64,000 nucleotides of DNA from positions 108,844-172,843 of the forward strand of contig NZ_AMRM01000009.1 of assembly GCF_000300335.1 (NCBI RefSeq), written 5' to 3'. The notes below the pieces were generated by a model, which saw nothing but the letters and a program-made list of their open reading frames with translations, made no database searches and was not told the DNA's origin. Position numbers and translations under genes: made by a program. Within the stretch, counting starts at the first letter, position 1; the number at the start of each line of letters is the position of its first letter. Positions 30,965 to 40,813 of the stretch are shown here, in pieces. This DNA comes from Nitratireductor pacificus pht-3B. GTDB lineage: Bacteria > Pseudomonadota > Alphaproteobacteria > Rhizobiales > Rhizobiaceae.

Positions 30965-33514
30965 TCAGGCCTCGTCCTGCTCGGTCGGCACGAGGATCTC
31001 GCGCTTTCCGGCGTGGTTGGCCGGACCGACGATGCCTTCTTCCTCCATCCGCTCGATGATCGAGGCGGCGCGGTTGTAGCCGATGCCGAGGCGGCGCTGG
31101 ATGTAGCTGGTCGAGGCTTTGCCGTCGCGCAGCACCACCGAGACCGCCTGGTCGTACGGGTCGTCGGAATCGGCGAAGTTGCCGCCGCCGCCACCGCCGC
31201 CGGAACCCGAGCCGCCGTCTTCCTCGTCGTCGTCCTCGGTCACCGCGTCGAGATAGTCCGGCACGCCCTGCACCTTCAGGTGCGAGACGATGCTCTCCAC
31301 CTCGCCGTCGGAGACGAAGGGGCCGTGCACGCGCTGGATGCGTCCGCCGCCGGCCATGTAGAGCATGTCGCCCATGCCGAGAAGCTGTTCGGCGCCCTGT
31401 TCGCCGAGGATGGTGCGGCTGTCGATCTTCGACGTCACCTGGAAGGAGATGCGGGTCGGGAAGTTGGCCTTGATCGTGCCGGTGATGACGTCGACCGAGG
31501 GGCGCTGCGTCGCCATGATGACGTGGATGCCGGCGGCGCGCGCCATCTGCGCCAGGCGCTGCACGGCGCCTTCGATGTCCTTGCCGGCGACCATCATCAG
31601 GTCGGCCATCTCGTCGATGATGACGACGATGAACGGCATCGGCTCCAGGTCGAGATGCTCGCTCTCGTAGATCGCCTCGCCGGTCTCCCGGTCGAAGCCG
31701 GTCTGCACCGTGCGGGTGATCACCTCGCCCTTCTTGTTGGCGGCGGCGACGCGCTGGTTGAAGCCCTCGATGTTGCGCACGCCCACCTTGGACATCTTGC
31801 GATAGCGGTCCTCCATCTCGCGCACGGTCCATTTCAGCGCGACGACCGCCTTCTTCGGGTCGGTCACGACCGGCGTGAGCAGATGCGGGATGCCGTCATA
31901 GATCGACAGTTCGAGCATCTTCGGGTCGATCATGATCAGGCGGCACTGCTCCGGCGTCATGCGGTAGAGCAGCGACAGGATCATCGTGTTGATGGCGACC
32001 GATTTGCCGGAGCCGGTGGTGCCGGCGACGAGTAGATGCGGCATCTTGGCGAGATCGGCGATCACCGCCTCGCCATTGATGGTCTTGCCCAGCCCGAGCG
32101 CCAGCTTGGCCTTGCTGGTCTCGAAATCGCGGCTGGCCAGCAGCTCGCGCAGGTAAACCGTCTCGCGCGTCGAATTGGGCAGCTCGATGCCGATCGCGTT
32201 GCGCCCGGGAACCACGGCGACGCGGGCGGCGATGGCGCTCATCGAGCGGGCGATGTCGTCGGCCAGGCCGATGACGCGCGACGACTTGATGCCGGGCGCC
32301 GGCTCCAGCTCGTACAGTGTGACCACGGGGCCGGGCCGCACATGGATGATCTCGCCCTTGACGCCGAAATCCTCGAGCACGCCCTCCAGCAGGCGCGCGT
32401 TCTGCTCCAGCGCATCCTTCGACAGCATCGGGTCGCGCGCCGAAGCCTTCGGCTCGGCGAGCAGGTGGAGCTGCGGCAGCTCGAACGCGCCGTTGTCGAG
32501 CAGCGAGGTCTGCGCCTCGCGGCGCACGCGGGCGCCCTCGACCGGACGCGGGGCGGGGTTGTCGACGCGCTTCTCCGCCACGCCGGCCCGGGCCGCCGGC
32601 GCATCCGGCGCCGCCTCGCGGGCATAGGTGTAATCCTCGTCGTCGTTGTCGTCGTAGGCGGCGGCGTTGCGGCCGAGCGTCGGCGTGTGCCCGAAGTCCG
32701 GCTCGACGCGCATGTCCATGTCGAAATCGTCGAACCGCTCGTCGCCGCCTTCCGGTTCATCGTCACGGGCCGCCTCGCGGCCGCGGCGTCCCGACTGGCC
32801 GAGATTGCGCCTGAAGAAGGCCTGCATCGAGAGCCACCAATGCGCCATGTAGCCGAGGATGACGAAGCCGCCATCGGAATCGTCCGCGTCATCGAACGGC
32901 GTCTCGTCTTCCGAATCGGTGTCGAACGCACCGTCATCGGGCCGGCCGAGCGCGCCCGCGCCGTAGAGAAGCAGCCATCCGGCGGGGAAGGCCAGAACCG
33001 CGGCGATGATGAAGCCGATCAGGCCGCCGGGATAGCTGCCGGTCAGTTTGGCGGGCAGCGACAGGAGCATGTCGCCCAGGACGCCGCCCAGTCCGGTCGG
33101 CAGCGGCCAGGTGGTGGGCGGAGCGAAGGAGCCGACCACGCCGGCGGCGATCACCGCGCCGGCGAACCAGGCGCCGGCGCGCCTGAGCGGCCGGTCCACG
33201 CTCTGCCCGACAAGCAGAATCACGCCCCAGAAGACGGCCGGCACCAGGCCTGCGACGGCGGCGAGGCCGTAGAACTGCATCGCGAGATCGGCAAAGACGG
33301 CGCCCGGATAGCCCAGCGCGTTGGTGACGGGATTTGCGGTGGCGTGGCTGAAACTGGGGTCGGCCACGCTCCAGGTGGCGAGGCTGCCGAGGGCAAAGAC
33401 GACGAAGGCGAGCAGCGCCAGTCCCACCAGCCGCGCCGCCTGCCGGCGCAGGAAGGCCTGCAGCCCATAGGCATTGTCACCCATCGCCAAGAATGCAGAA
33501 GTCCCGGAACTCAT
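30965..33514 (-). CDS. ftsK: DNA translocase FtsK
   Basis: An 849-residue septal DNA pump that clears and resolves chromosomes at division. The N-terminus has about four membrane segments (from [20 protein letters not shown]). A charged linker follows, then the RecA-like motor with Walker A in [14 protein letters not shown] near residue 498 and Walker B in [17 protein letters not shown]. The gamma winged helix reads [18 protein letters not shown] at the C-terminus. The linker is short compared with E. coli FtsK. I start at [11 protein letters not shown] with GGAG upstream; MGDNAYGLQ, ten codons later, is an alternative. The upstream extension enters a family C repeat. Confidence 0.96.
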   Translation of the reverse strand: MSSGTSAFLAMGDNAYGLQAFLRRQAARLVGLALLAFVVFALGSLATWSVADPSFSHATANPVTNALGYPGAVFADLAMQFYGLAAVAGLVPAVFWGVILLVGQSVDRPLRRAGAWFAGAVIAAGVVGSFAPPTTWPLPTGLGGVLGDMLLSLPAKLTGSYPGGLIGFIIAAVLAFPAGWLLLYGAGALGRPDDGAFDTDSEDETPFDDADDSDGGFVILGYMAHWWLSMQAFFRRNLGQSGRRGREAARDDEPEGGDERFDDFDMDMRVEPDFGHTPTLGRNAAAYDDNDDEDYTYAREAAPDAPAARAGVAEKRVDNPAPRPVEGARVRREAQTSLLDNGAFELPQLHLLAEPKASARDPMLSKDALEQNARLLEGVLEDFGVKGEIIHVRPGPVVTLYELEPAPGIKSSRVIGLADDIARSMSAIAARVAVVPGRNAIGIELPNSTRETVYLRELLASRDFETSKAKLALGLGKTINGEAVIADLAKMPHLLVAGTTGSGKSVAINTMILSLLYRMTPEQCRLIMIDPKMLELSIYDGIPHLLTPVVTDPKKAVVALKWTVREMEDRYRKMSKVGVRNIEGFNQRVAAANKKGEVITRTVQTGFDRETGEAIYESEHLDLEPMPFIVVIIDEMADLMMVAGKDIEGAVQRLAQMARAAGIHVIMATQRPSVDVITGTIKANFPTRISFQVTSKIDSRTILGEQGAEQLLGMGDMLYMAGGGRIQRVHGPFVSDGEVESIVSHLKVQGVPDYLDAVTEDDDEEDGGSGSGGGGGGGNFADSDDPYDQAVSVVLRDGKASTSYIQRRLGIGYNRAASIIERMEEEGIVGPANHAGKREILVPTEQDEA

Positions 33515-33541
33515 GCGCCCATTCTCCGCCTGCGCGTTTCC

Positions 33542-33640
33542 AGAGCGGTTCATCGTTTCATGGAGAACGCCGAACCGCTCTGTCTCCTTGTTTCTCCGCA
33601 TTTATGCGGACGTCTGGTGATCCCACCCGACTGCAAAATG
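33542..33640 (+). repeat. Dispersed ~95-bp repeat, family C, copy 3 (most complete)
   Basis: The perfect 10-bp hairpin AGAGCGGTTC (33542-33551) with GAACCGCTCT (33572-33581) is followed by TGTTTCTCCGCATTTATGCGG and a second palindrome ending CCCACCCGACTGCAAAATG. It sits in the 334-bp gap between ftsK and amtB. The remainder of that gap shows only the hairpin at 33764-33792 and no gene. Confidence 0.85.
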
Positions 33641-33763
33641 CCTGAACGGCGCAACGCGCGCCGTGATTGCTTCGCGGGAACCCTAGCGAGGGGAAGGTTA
33701 AGGCGGCATTAACCATGCAGGCCGGGCGACGGATTTCTCGTCCCCCGGGATGTGGCAGATGGA

Positions 33764-33792
33764 GAAGAGGCCCGGACAAGCCGGGCCTCTTC
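33764..33792 (-). terminator. Strong hairpin downstream of amtB
   Basis: A perfect 12-bp stem, GAAGAGGCCCGG with CCGGGCCTCTTC, has a 5-base loop and lies 56 bases past the amtB stop. It is symmetric and has no long U-tract, but is a good candidate end for the glnK-amtB transcript. Confidence 0.65.
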
Positions 33793-33848
33793 GGGTGACA
33801 GCCGGCACGAGCCAACCGGCTGTCGAGCTGGATGCTTCGGGCCGCCGC

Positions 33849-35195
33849 TCAGCGGCCATGCACTGCGATGAACTCCGGATAGGCCTCGACGCCGACCTCG
33901 GCGAGGTCCAGTCCGTTCATCTCGTCTTCCGGGCTGACCCTGAGGCCCATCGCGGCCTTGAGGATCGACCAGACGATGAACGATGCCACGAAGGTGAACA
34001 CCGCATAGGCGACGACGCCGACGAGCTGCACGCCGAAGCTGGCGTCGCCATTGGTCAGCGGCACGGCAAGCGTGCCCCAGATGCCGGCGATCAGGTGGAC
34101 GGGAATCGCGCCGACCACATCGTCGATCCTGAACTTGTCGAGCAGCGGTACTGTGAGAACCACGATGATCCCGCCGACGGCGCCGATAACGATCGCCATG
34201 AACGGGCTGGGGGTCAGCGGCTCGGCGGTGATCGAGACGAGGCCGGCCAGGGCGCCGTTCAGCACGAAGGTGATGTCCACCTTCTTGTAGAGGAGCTGGG
34301 TCAGGATCAGCGCGGCGACCACGCCGGCGGCCGCAGCAAGGTTGGTGTTGGCGAAGATGCGGCTGATGTCGGACGCGTCGGCATTGGTGCCCATGGCGAG
34401 CTGCGAGGCGCCGTTGAAGCCGAACCAGCCGAGCCACAGGATGAAGGTGCCGAGCGTGGCGAGCGCCATGTTCGAGCCGGGGATCGGTGCGACCCTGCCG
34501 TCCGAAGCGTATTTCCCGTTGCGCGCGCCGAGCAGGAGGGCGCCGGCGAGGGCCGCCCAGCCGCCGACCGAATGAACGAGCGTCGAGCCGGCGAAATCCT
34601 GGAAGCCCATCGCGTCGAGCCAGCCGGTGCCCCATTTCCACGAACCGGCGATCGGATAGATGAAGCCTGTCAGGACGACGACGAAGATCAGGAACGGCCA
34701 GAGCTTGATCCGCTCCGCCAGCGTGCCGGAGACGATGGAGGCGGCGGTGGCGACGAAGACCATCTGGAAGAACCAGTCCGAGGCGACGGAATAGCTGCCT
34801 TCATTCGCGGTGCCGGCGTCCGGCCAGCCATAGGGGGCGAGGGTGCCGATATAGCTGGCGACGTCCACATACATCAGGCTGTAGCCCACCGCCCAGTACA
34901 TGATGCCGGCGATGGAGTAGAGCGCGACGTTCTTCAGGAGCTGCATCGAGACGTTCTTGGTGCGCACCATGCCGGCCTCGAGCATGGCGAAGCCGGCCGC
35001 CATCCACATGACCAGGAAGCCGCCCATCAGAAAGAGCAGGGTGTTGAAGATGAACGCCGTCTCGGCGGCCGAGGCGAATTCGGGAGCCGCGGCTTCCGCG
35101 GTCTCCTGCGCCAGCGCCGGAAGGGACAGGGCGGCGAGCGACAGGCCTGCAAGCGCAAGGGGCCGGGCGGCGCGTGTAAGAACAGGATGTATCAT
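33849..35195 (-). CDS. amtB: Ammonium transporter AmtB
   Basis: A 448-residue trimeric ammonium channel with a cleavable signal (PLALAGLSLAALSLPALA) and 11 membrane helices. Typical motifs are TLLFLMGGFLVMWMAAGFAMLEAGMVRTKN, DFAGSTLVHSVGGWAALAGA carrying the first pore His, and DDVVGAIPVHLIAGIWGTLA carrying the second. I start at MIHPVLTRA because GGAG lies 6 bases upstream; the ATG four codons earlier includes that site. It follows glnK by 27 bp. The pairing is universal: GlnK blocks the channel when nitrogen is sufficient. Confidence 0.96.
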   Translation of the reverse strand: MIHPVLTRAARPLALAGLSLAALSLPALAQETAEAAAPEFASAAETAFIFNTLLFLMGGFLVMWMAAGFAMLEAGMVRTKNVSMQLLKNVALYSIAGIMYWAVGYSLMYVDVASYIGTLAPYGWPDAGTANEGSYSVASDWFFQMVFVATAASIVSGTLAERIKLWPFLIFVVVLTGFIYPIAGSWKWGTGWLDAMGFQDFAGSTLVHSVGGWAALAGALLLGARNGKYASDGRVAPIPGSNMALATLGTFILWLGWFGFNGASQLAMGTNADASDISRIFANTNLAAAAGVVAALILTQLLYKKVDITFVLNGALAGLVSITAEPLTPSPFMAIVIGAVGGIIVVLTVPLLDKFRIDDVVGAIPVHLIAGIWGTLAVPLTNGDASFGVQLVGVVAYAVFTFVASFIVWSILKAAMGLRVSPEDEMNGLDLAEVGVEAYPEFIAVHGR

Positions 35196-35222
35196 GAGTT
35201 TCTCCATCGGATTGCGTGCCGC

Positions 35223-35561
35223 TCAGAGCGCTTCGGCATCGGTTTCGCCGGTGCGGATGCGCACGGCCTTGTCGAGGGCATGGACGAATATCTTGCCGTC
35301 GCCGATCTGCCCGGTGCGGGCAGCCTCGGCGATGGCGTCGACGACGCGGTCGGCCATGTCGTCCTCGACGGCGACCTCGACCTTGACCTTAGGCAGGAAG
35401 GTCACCGCGTATTCCGCGCCGCGATAAATCTCCGTATGCCCCTTCTGCCGCCCGTAACCCTTCACTTCCGTCACGATGAGGCCGTGGATGCCGAGGCCGG
35501 TCAGCGCGTCGCGCACGGCCTCCAGTTTGAAGGGCTTGACGATCGCCATTACGATTTTCAT
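35223..35561 (-). CDS. glnK: Nitrogen regulatory protein P-II (GlnK)
   Basis: A 112-residue P-II signal protein. It has MKIVMAIVKPFKLEAVRDAL, the T-loop GYGRQKGHTEIYRGAEYAV with uridylylation site Tyr51, and the B/C-loop region GQIGDGKIFV. Linkage to amtB identifies it as GlnK rather than GlnB. A sigma-54-like promoter lies about 85 bases upstream, in line with NtrC control under nitrogen limitation. Confidence 0.96.
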   Translation of the reverse strand: MKIVMAIVKPFKLEAVRDALTGLGIHGLIVTEVKGYGRQKGHTEIYRGAEYAVTFLPKVKVEVAVEDDMADRVVDAIAEAARTGQIGDGKIFVHALDKAVRIRTGETDAEAL

Positions 35562-35644
35562 GGCAGTTCACCTTTGCTTTTGCGGGATCCCGCGGGTTGC
35601 CTGCATCGCCGGCCACCCGCAGGCGGGCCGCGACGGCAAAGGAG

Positions 35645-35662
35645 AATCAAATGCCGTGCCAG
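35645..35662 (-). promoter_or_regulatory. Sigma-54-type promoter for glnK-amtB
   Basis: The minus strand reads CTGGCACGGCATTTGATT. TGGCACG-N4-TTGA matches the -24/-12 consensus TGGCACG-N4-TTGC with one deviation, at the -12 C. It lies 84-101 bases upstream of glnK. About 50-75 bases further upstream (35705-35735), GCAC-N7-GCGC and a nearby repeat of it resemble imperfect NtrC sites. Both are matched by eye. Confidence 0.6.
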
Positions 35663-35780
35663 TTGCGCTTTCGGCGCATCATGTCGTTGTTTTAAATGGT
35701 ATTTTCGCGCAATCCCGGTGCGATCCCGGTTGCGTTGCAATCGACGGCTGTCTAATTCTTAAGCAAATATCGGCAATTGC

Positions 35781-36644
35781 CTATTTTGTGCGCAAGCGCA
35801 CCAGGCCTTCCTGCGCCACCGAGGCGACCAGCGTTCCGTCGCGTCCGTAAAGGCTGCCGCGCGAGAAGCCGCGCGCGCCCTGCGCCGAGGGGCTGTCCTG
35901 CGTGTAGAGCAGCCAGTCGTCCAGCCTGTGCGACCGGTGGAACCACATGGCATGGTCGAGGCTGGCCATCTGGATGTCCGGGTCGAAGCCATTGCGGCCA
36001 TGCGCGAAGGTCGAGGTGTCGAGCAGCGTCATGTCCGACAGATAGGCCAGCACCGCCGCCTGCAATGCGCGGTCGTCCGGCACCGGGCCGGTGGTGCGGA
36101 TCCACACGTCCTGGCGCGGCGGCAGCTTGTCGCGGCTGGTGTAGTGCTCGATGATGACCGGGCGCACCTCGATCGGCCTTTCGCGCGCCCAGTAGCGGCG
36201 GATGTTCTCCGGCACCCGGTCGCCGAACTCCTCGAGAAACTCACGCTGGGTCCGCAGGTTCTCCGGCGGGGTGACGTCCCGCGGCATCGGAAGTTGGTGA
36301 TCGAGGCCGGGTTCCTCCTTCTGGAAGGAGGTGGACAGCGAGAAGATCGCGTGGCCGTGCTGGATGGCGACGACGCGCCGCGTAGTGAAGCTGCCGCCGT
36401 CGCGGATGCGGTCCACCTCGTAGATGATCGGCACCGCCGGGTCGCCCGGCCGCATGAAATAGCAGTGCAGCGAATGCACGTGCCGCTCCGCGTCCACCGT
36501 GCGCTGCGCCGCGACCAGCGCCTGGCCGATCACCTGCCCACCGAAGACGCGCTGCCAGGCCGACTGCGGACTGCGACCACGAAACAGATTGTGTTCCAAC
36601 TGCTCAAGATCGAGTATGGCGAGAAGGTCTTGCATGGCCGACAT
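35781..36644 (-). CDS. tesB: Acyl-CoA thioesterase II
   Basis: A 287-residue double-hotdog thioesterase that hydrolyses acyl-CoAs. Motifs include LEHNLFRGRSPQ, RVFGGQVIGQALVAAQRTV, HSLHCYFMRPGDP and the C-terminal MASLDHAMWFHR and HSLY-like SRGSLYGRDGTLVASVAQEG with the catalytic Asp/Thr/Gln set. GGAGG lies 9 bases upstream of MSAMQDLL. It is on the same strand as glnK-amtB, a neighbourhood (glnK-amtB-tesB) also known from other proteobacteria, though here tesB is upstream of glnK. Confidence 0.95.
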   Translation of the reverse strand: MSAMQDLLAILDLEQLEHNLFRGRSPQSAWQRVFGGQVIGQALVAAQRTVDAERHVHSLHCYFMRPGDPAVPIIYEVDRIRDGGSFTTRRVVAIQHGHAIFSLSTSFQKEEPGLDHQLPMPRDVTPPENLRTQREFLEEFGDRVPENIRRYWARERPIEVRPVIIEHYTSRDKLPPRQDVWIRTTGPVPDDRALQAAVLAYLSDMTLLDTSTFAHGRNGFDPDIQMASLDHAMWFHRSHRLDDWLLYTQDSPSAQGARGFSRGSLYGRDGTLVASVAQEGLVRLRTK

Positions 36645-36767
36645 AAAAGGGTCCCCTCCGGCGACTATCCTGTGCGCGCTGCTGGTTTCCAAGACGATGG
36701 CGGGCGTCAAGTCAAGGTAGGGCCGCCGGTCGGCGCAAGGTTGTAGAGAGAACAGGAGCGAATCGTC

Positions 36768-38018
36768 ATGGCCAAGACTACGGGCACAAGGGACGGCGCC
36801 GCGCGCGCGGTGGACATCCTGATCGCCGGCGCCGGCTATGTGGGTCTCGCCACCGCCGTCTCCATCGCCAGGTCGCATCCGCGGCTGCGCATCGCGGTGG
36901 TGGATGCCGCGCCGGAAGGCGTCTGGCAGCGGGACGGCCGCGCTTCCGCCATTGCCGCCGCCGCCTGCCGCATGCTGCAGCGGCTGGATTGCTGGCAGGA
37001 GATCGAACCCGAGGCGCAGCCCATCACGGAAATGGTGATCACCGATTCGCGCACCGCCGATCCCGTGCGCCCGGTCTTCCTCACCTTCGGCGGCGAGGCG
37101 GAGGAGGGCGAGCCGTTCGCCCACATGGTGATGAACCGCAACCTGAACGGCGCGCTGCGTGCGCGCGCGGCCGAGTGCGGCATCGAGATCATCGAGGGCG
37201 TCGCCGTCGAGAGCTTCATCGATGCCGGCGGGCATGTGGAGGCGCATCTGGGCGATGGAACCCGGTACCGTGCCCGCCTGCTGGTCGCCGCCGACGGCGT
37301 CCGCTCACGCCTGCGCGAGATGGCCGGCATCAAGACCGTCCACTGGGAATACGGGCAGTCCGGCATCGTCTGCACCGTGGCGCATGAGCGCCCGCATCAT
37401 GGCCGGGCGGAAGAGCATTTCCTGCCTGCCGGCCCCTTCGCCACCCTGCCGCTCAAGGGCAACCGCTCGTCCATCGTCTGGACCGAGCGCACCGCCGACG
37501 CGGAACGGCTGGTGAAGGAAGACGACCTCGTCTTCGAGCAGGAGCTGGAACTGCGCTTCGGCCTCAAGCTCGGTGAGATCCGCGTCGAGGGCCAGCGCCG
37601 CGCCTGGCCGCTCGGCCTGACGCTGGCGCGCGACTTCGTCAAGCCGCGCTTCGCGCTGGCGGGCGACGCGGCCCACGGCATCCATCCGATCGCCGGACAG
37701 GGCCTCAATCTCGGATTCAAGGATGCCGCCGCGCTGGCCGAGGTGATCGTCGAGGCGGAGCGGCTCGGCGAGGATATCGGCGCGCTCAACGTGCTGCAGC
37801 GCTACGAACGCTGGCGGCGCTTCGACACGGTGCAGATGGGCGTCACGACCGATGTGCTGAACCGGCTTTTCTCCAACGATCTCATGCCCGTGCGAGCCCT
37901 GCGCGATTTCGGCCTCGGACTGGTTGAACGAATGCCGGGCATGAAGCGTTACTTCATCCAGCAGGCCTCGGGCCTGTCGGCCGGAACGCCGCGCCTGTTG
38001 CGGGGCGAGGCCATCTAG
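36768..38018 (+). CDS. UbiH/UbiF/Coq6-family FAD hydroxylase (ubiquinone biosynthesis)
   Basis: A 416-residue class A flavin monooxygenase that hydroxylates the benzoquinone precursor ring of ubiquinone. It has the FAD motif ILIAGAGYVGLATAVSIA, the DG motif LLVAADGVRSRLREM and the second FAD motif ALAGDAAHGIHPIAGQGLNLGFKDA. Alphaproteobacteria use varied combinations of such hydroxylases (UbiH, UbiF, UbiL), so I do not assign a carbon position or symbol. It is divergent from tesB. Confidence 0.9.
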   Translation: MAKTTGTRDGAARAVDILIAGAGYVGLATAVSIARSHPRLRIAVVDAAPEGVWQRDGRASAIAAAACRMLQRLDCWQEIEPEAQPITEMVITDSRTADPVRPVFLTFGGEAEEGEPFAHMVMNRNLNGALRARAAECGIEIIEGVAVESFIDAGGHVEAHLGDGTRYRARLLVAADGVRSRLREMAGIKTVHWEYGQSGIVCTVAHERPHHGRAEEHFLPAGPFATLPLKGNRSSIVWTERTADAERLVKEDDLVFEQELELRFGLKLGEIRVEGQRRAWPLGLTLARDFVKPRFALAGDAAHGIHPIAGQGLNLGFKDAAALAEVIVEAERLGEDIGALNVLQRYERWRRFDTVQMGVTTDVLNRLFSNDLMPVRALRDFGLGLVERMPGMKRYFIQQASGLSAGTPRLLRGEAI

Positions 38019-38100
38019 GGGCAAGGCCGATCAAGCAAGATTAACGGGCCCTGACCCTGACTTTTATCCCGAAGACACTATTTCCAGAATGGAGAAGACC

Positions 38101-38544
38101 ATGGCTACCGAACGGCATGCGAACGTCACTTGGAAGGGTTCCCTGGTAGAGGGCGCGGGCAGCCTCGACACGCAGAGCGGGGCGCTGAAGGGCCTGCCGC
38201 TGGGCTTCAAGGCCCGCTTCAAGGACGAGAGCGGGACATCCGGCACCAATCCCGAGGAGCTGATCGCCGGTGCCCATGCCGGCTGCTTTGCCATGCAGCT
38301 CTCGCACATGCTGGCCGAAGGCGGAACGCCGGCCGAAAAGCTGGACGTGCGCGCCGACGTCTCGCTCCAGCCGGCTGAGGGCGGCGGCTTCGAGATCGTG
38401 AAGAGCGCGCTGACGCTGGTCGGCAAGGTGCCGGGCCTCGCGGAGGACAAGTTTCTCGAGGTCGCCAACAAGGCCAAGGCCTCGTGCCCGGTTTCAAAGG
38501 CGCTCGGCGCGATCGAGATCACGCTGGACGCCAGATACGGCTGA
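38101..38544 (+). CDS. OsmC-family peroxiredoxin
   Basis: A 147-residue Ohr/OsmC-fold peroxidase that reduces organic hydroperoxides. The two catalytic cysteines lie in AGAHAGCFAMQLSHML and KASCPVSKAL, and SGTNPEELIAGAH is family-typical. The OsmC rather than Ohr subfamily is suggested by the N-terminal ATERHANVTWKGSLVEGAG. GGAG sits 6 bases before the chosen ATG; the ATG four codons upstream contains that site. Confidence 0.94.
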   Translation: MATERHANVTWKGSLVEGAGSLDTQSGALKGLPLGFKARFKDESGTSGTNPEELIAGAHAGCFAMQLSHMLAEGGTPAEKLDVRADVSLQPAEGGGFEIVKSALTLVGKVPGLAEDKFLEVANKAKASCPVSKALGAIEITLDARYG

Positions 38545-38672
38545 CGACAGATTTGCGATGAAATCCGTCGGCCGGCGCAATGGAAGGTCGTTCGATGGGC
38601 AGACTTCGCAACCAAAAACCGCGCGATGCAGCTAAAATTCCCTTACGAAACAAGTCGTTCGGGAGGAATGGC

Positions 38673-39788
38673 ATGCTGCAGACCCACGCGCCGCGAACCG
38701 TCAGGGTTCCGGTGGAAAACACCACGCTGACGATCACCGACATCACCGCCGATGCCGCCGGGCTGGACGCGTTCGACAATCACGAGCGCGTCTGGCACGG
38801 GCGCGATACGGTGCGCGGCCTGAACGCCATCGTCGCCATTCACAACACGGCGCTCGGCCCCGGCCTCGGCGGCACCCGCGTGTGGCCGCACGAGACCTTC
38901 GAGGCGGCGCTCACCGACGTGCTGCGCCTGTCGCGCGGCATGACCTTCAAGTCGGCCATCGCCGGGATGGATTTCGGCGGCGGCAAGGCGCTGATCATTG
39001 CCAACTCGAAGACCGACAAGACCCCGGCCCTGCTGGAAGCCTATGCGGAGATGCTGGCCGCGCTCGACGGGCAGTACTACACGGGCGAGGATGTCGGCTT
39101 CACCGTCGCCGACGCCGATTTCCTGCGCGCCCGGACGCCCAACGTCACCGGCACCACGGTCGGCGGCAGCGGCAATCCCTCGCCCGTCACCGCCCATGGC
39201 GTGTTTCTCGGGGTGAAGGCGGCGCTGAAGCATCGCGGCATCGACAGGCTCGAGGGGGTGCATGTGGCGGTGCAGGGCCTCGGCTCGGTCGGCTGGACGC
39301 TCTGCGAGAAGCTTGCCGCCGAGGGCGCGCGGCTGACCGTGACCGATATCGACGATGCGCGCATCCGCCAGGCGGTGGAGGCCTTCGGCGCGACGGGCGT
39401 CGCGACCGATGCCATTCTCCCGGTGCCGGCGCAGGTCTTCGCGCCCTGTGCGCTGGGCGGTGTCCTTTCCGCCGAAACGATTCCCGCGCTCGGCGCGAAG
39501 ATCGTGGCAGGCGCCGCCAACAACCAGCTCGCGAGGCACGAGGACGCGCGGCTGCTGATGGAACGCGGCGTTCTCTACGCGCCGGACTACGTCATCAATG
39601 CGGGCGGCCTGCTGAACGTCGCGGCGGAGCTGGCGCCCGGCGGCTATGACCGGGATGCAACCATGGAGAAGGTTGCGAAGATCCCCGACACGCTGGCCGA
39701 CATCTTCCGGCGCGCCGAGGAACAGAACCGCCCGACCAACGACATCGCGTCCGAGATCGCCGACGAACGCATCGCCGCAAGGCGGTAG
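38673..39788 (+). CDS. Leucine dehydrogenase-type (Glu/Leu/Phe/Val family) amino-acid dehydrogenase
   Basis: A 371-residue NAD-dependent amino-acid dehydrogenase. It has GPGLGGTRVWPHETFEAALTDVLRLSRGMTFKSAIAGMDFGGGKA, where the catalytic Lys region lies, then YYTGEDVGFTVAD, and the nucleotide-binding VAVQGLGSVGWTLCEKLAAEGA. It ends with INAGGLLNVAAEL. Leucine or another branched-chain amino acid is the likely substrate. GGGAGGA is 5 bases before the chosen ATG (MLQTHAP). Upstream in-frame ATGs lack support. Confidence 0.9.
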   Translation: MLQTHAPRTVRVPVENTTLTITDITADAAGLDAFDNHERVWHGRDTVRGLNAIVAIHNTALGPGLGGTRVWPHETFEAALTDVLRLSRGMTFKSAIAGMDFGGGKALIIANSKTDKTPALLEAYAEMLAALDGQYYTGEDVGFTVADADFLRARTPNVTGTTVGGSGNPSPVTAHGVFLGVKAALKHRGIDRLEGVHVAVQGLGSVGWTLCEKLAAEGARLTVTDIDDARIRQAVEAFGATGVATDAILPVPAQVFAPCALGGVLSAETIPALGAKIVAGAANNQLARHEDARLLMERGVLYAPDYVINAGGLLNVAAELAPGGYDRDATMEKVAKIPDTLADIFRRAEEQNRPTNDIASEIADERIAARR

Positions 39789-39834
39789 GTGTGTGGGGGG
39801 GGCGAGAGCCGCCGCCTGCGGATCGGTGGTTCAG

Positions 39835-39970
39835 GCATGGATGCCCGGCTCGCGGGCCGGGCATGACGAATTGTGGGAAAGGGTGGCGCAGGTCTCCCGC
39901 CTCGGCGATTGACATCATCACCTCCTGCCGCTCGTCATCCTCGGGGCCCGATCCGAGGATCCATGCCTCA
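39835..39970. repeat. Intergenic hairpin repeats after the leucine-type dehydrogenase
   Basis: Two unrelated hairpins lie in the gap before msrA. ATGCCCGGC (39841-39849) pairs with GCCGGGCAT (39856-39864), and a second unit reads GTCATCCTCGG..CCGAGGATCCATGCC. Both resemble short palindromes I recall as dispersed in rhizobial genomes. Either could end the convergent transcripts. Confidence 0.55.
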
Positions 39971-39999
39971 AGGGCCAATCAGCAGCAAAGCCGCCGCGG

Positions 40000-40644
40000 C
40001 TACTTCCCTATGCCGGTGAAGGCCGCTTCGCCCCAGACCTGGCGGACCCGCGCGTCGCGGCCGCAGCCCTGGCGGTATCCCTTGTAGGCGTCCTTCTTCT
40101 TCACCAGCCCGAAGCGGGAAAGGATGCGCTCGTCGCTCCGGTAATAGTCCTGGTGGTAGTCTTCCGCCGGCCAGAAGGTCGCGGCCGGCAGCACCGGCGT
40201 CACCACCTTGCCGCTGAGCGCCGCGTCGGCATCGCTTTTCGCCTTCTCGGCCGCTGTCTTCTGCGCGTCGTCCAGGGCGTAGATTGCGGTCGAGTAGCTT
40301 TCGCCCCGGTCGCAGAACTGGCCGCCGGCGTCGGTCGGATCGACGGTCCGGAAGAAGATCTCGGCCAGGCGCTCGTAGCTCACTTTCGAATCGTCGAAAT
40401 CGATCTTCACCACTTCGCGGTGGCCGCCCGACGAATAGTTGCGATAGGTGGGGTTCTGCGTCGCGCCGCCGGCATAGCCGGAGACCGTCGAGACCACCCC
40501 CGGAACCTTGTCGAAATCCGCCTCTACGCACCAGAAGCAGCCGCCGGCGAAGATGGCCGATCTGATTTCGGCAAGGGAAGGTTGTGTGCCGCCCGCGAGG
40601 ATGGCGGAGGAAAACGCTGCAGCCAGGAACGAACGTCGCGTCAT
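40000..40644 (-). CDS. msrA: Peptide methionine (S)-S-oxide reductase, exported form
   Basis: A 214-residue MsrA. Catalytic Cys36 is in FAGGCFWCVEADF, followed by the conserved GVVSTVSGYAGG and NPTYRNYSSGGHREVV. An N-terminal MTRRSFLAAAFSSAILAGG resembles a twin-arginine or Sec signal, so this copy probably repairs oxidised methionines in the periplasm. C-terminal cysteines (GCGRDARVRQ) may resolve. Divergent from the MFS gene that follows. Confidence 0.95.
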   Translation of the reverse strand: MTRRSFLAAAFSSAILAGGTQPSLAEIRSAIFAGGCFWCVEADFDKVPGVVSTVSGYAGGATQNPTYRNYSSGGHREVVKIDFDDSKVSYERLAEIFFRTVDPTDAGGQFCDRGESYSTAIYALDDAQKTAAEKAKSDADAALSGKVVTPVLPAATFWPAEDYHQDYYRSDERILSRFGLVKKKDAYKGYRQGCGRDARVRQVWGEAAFTGIGK

Positions 40645-40813
40645 AAGGGTCTCTCCTGTGTTCAGGAGAGACCTACCCTGCGGGGCAGTGAATTCAAATC
40701 AAGCTGTTACACGCTTGCGTGAGGGAAGATCCATCGGGCCGTCAGGTCACCCATGGACTCATGGCCGATAGGTGGGCAGACTTCCGCACGAAACGATATG
40801 TGCGTGATGGGCG

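Noticed and set aside
30858..31832. N-terminal extension of the lolA frame (538 codons in total)
   Set aside because: It runs in another register of ftsK on the same strand; the LolA signal peptide starts at 30857.
35781..37247. A 488-codon version of tesB
   Set aside because: The extra part is antisense to the UbiH-type gene; a good ribosome site and the family N-terminus start at 36644.
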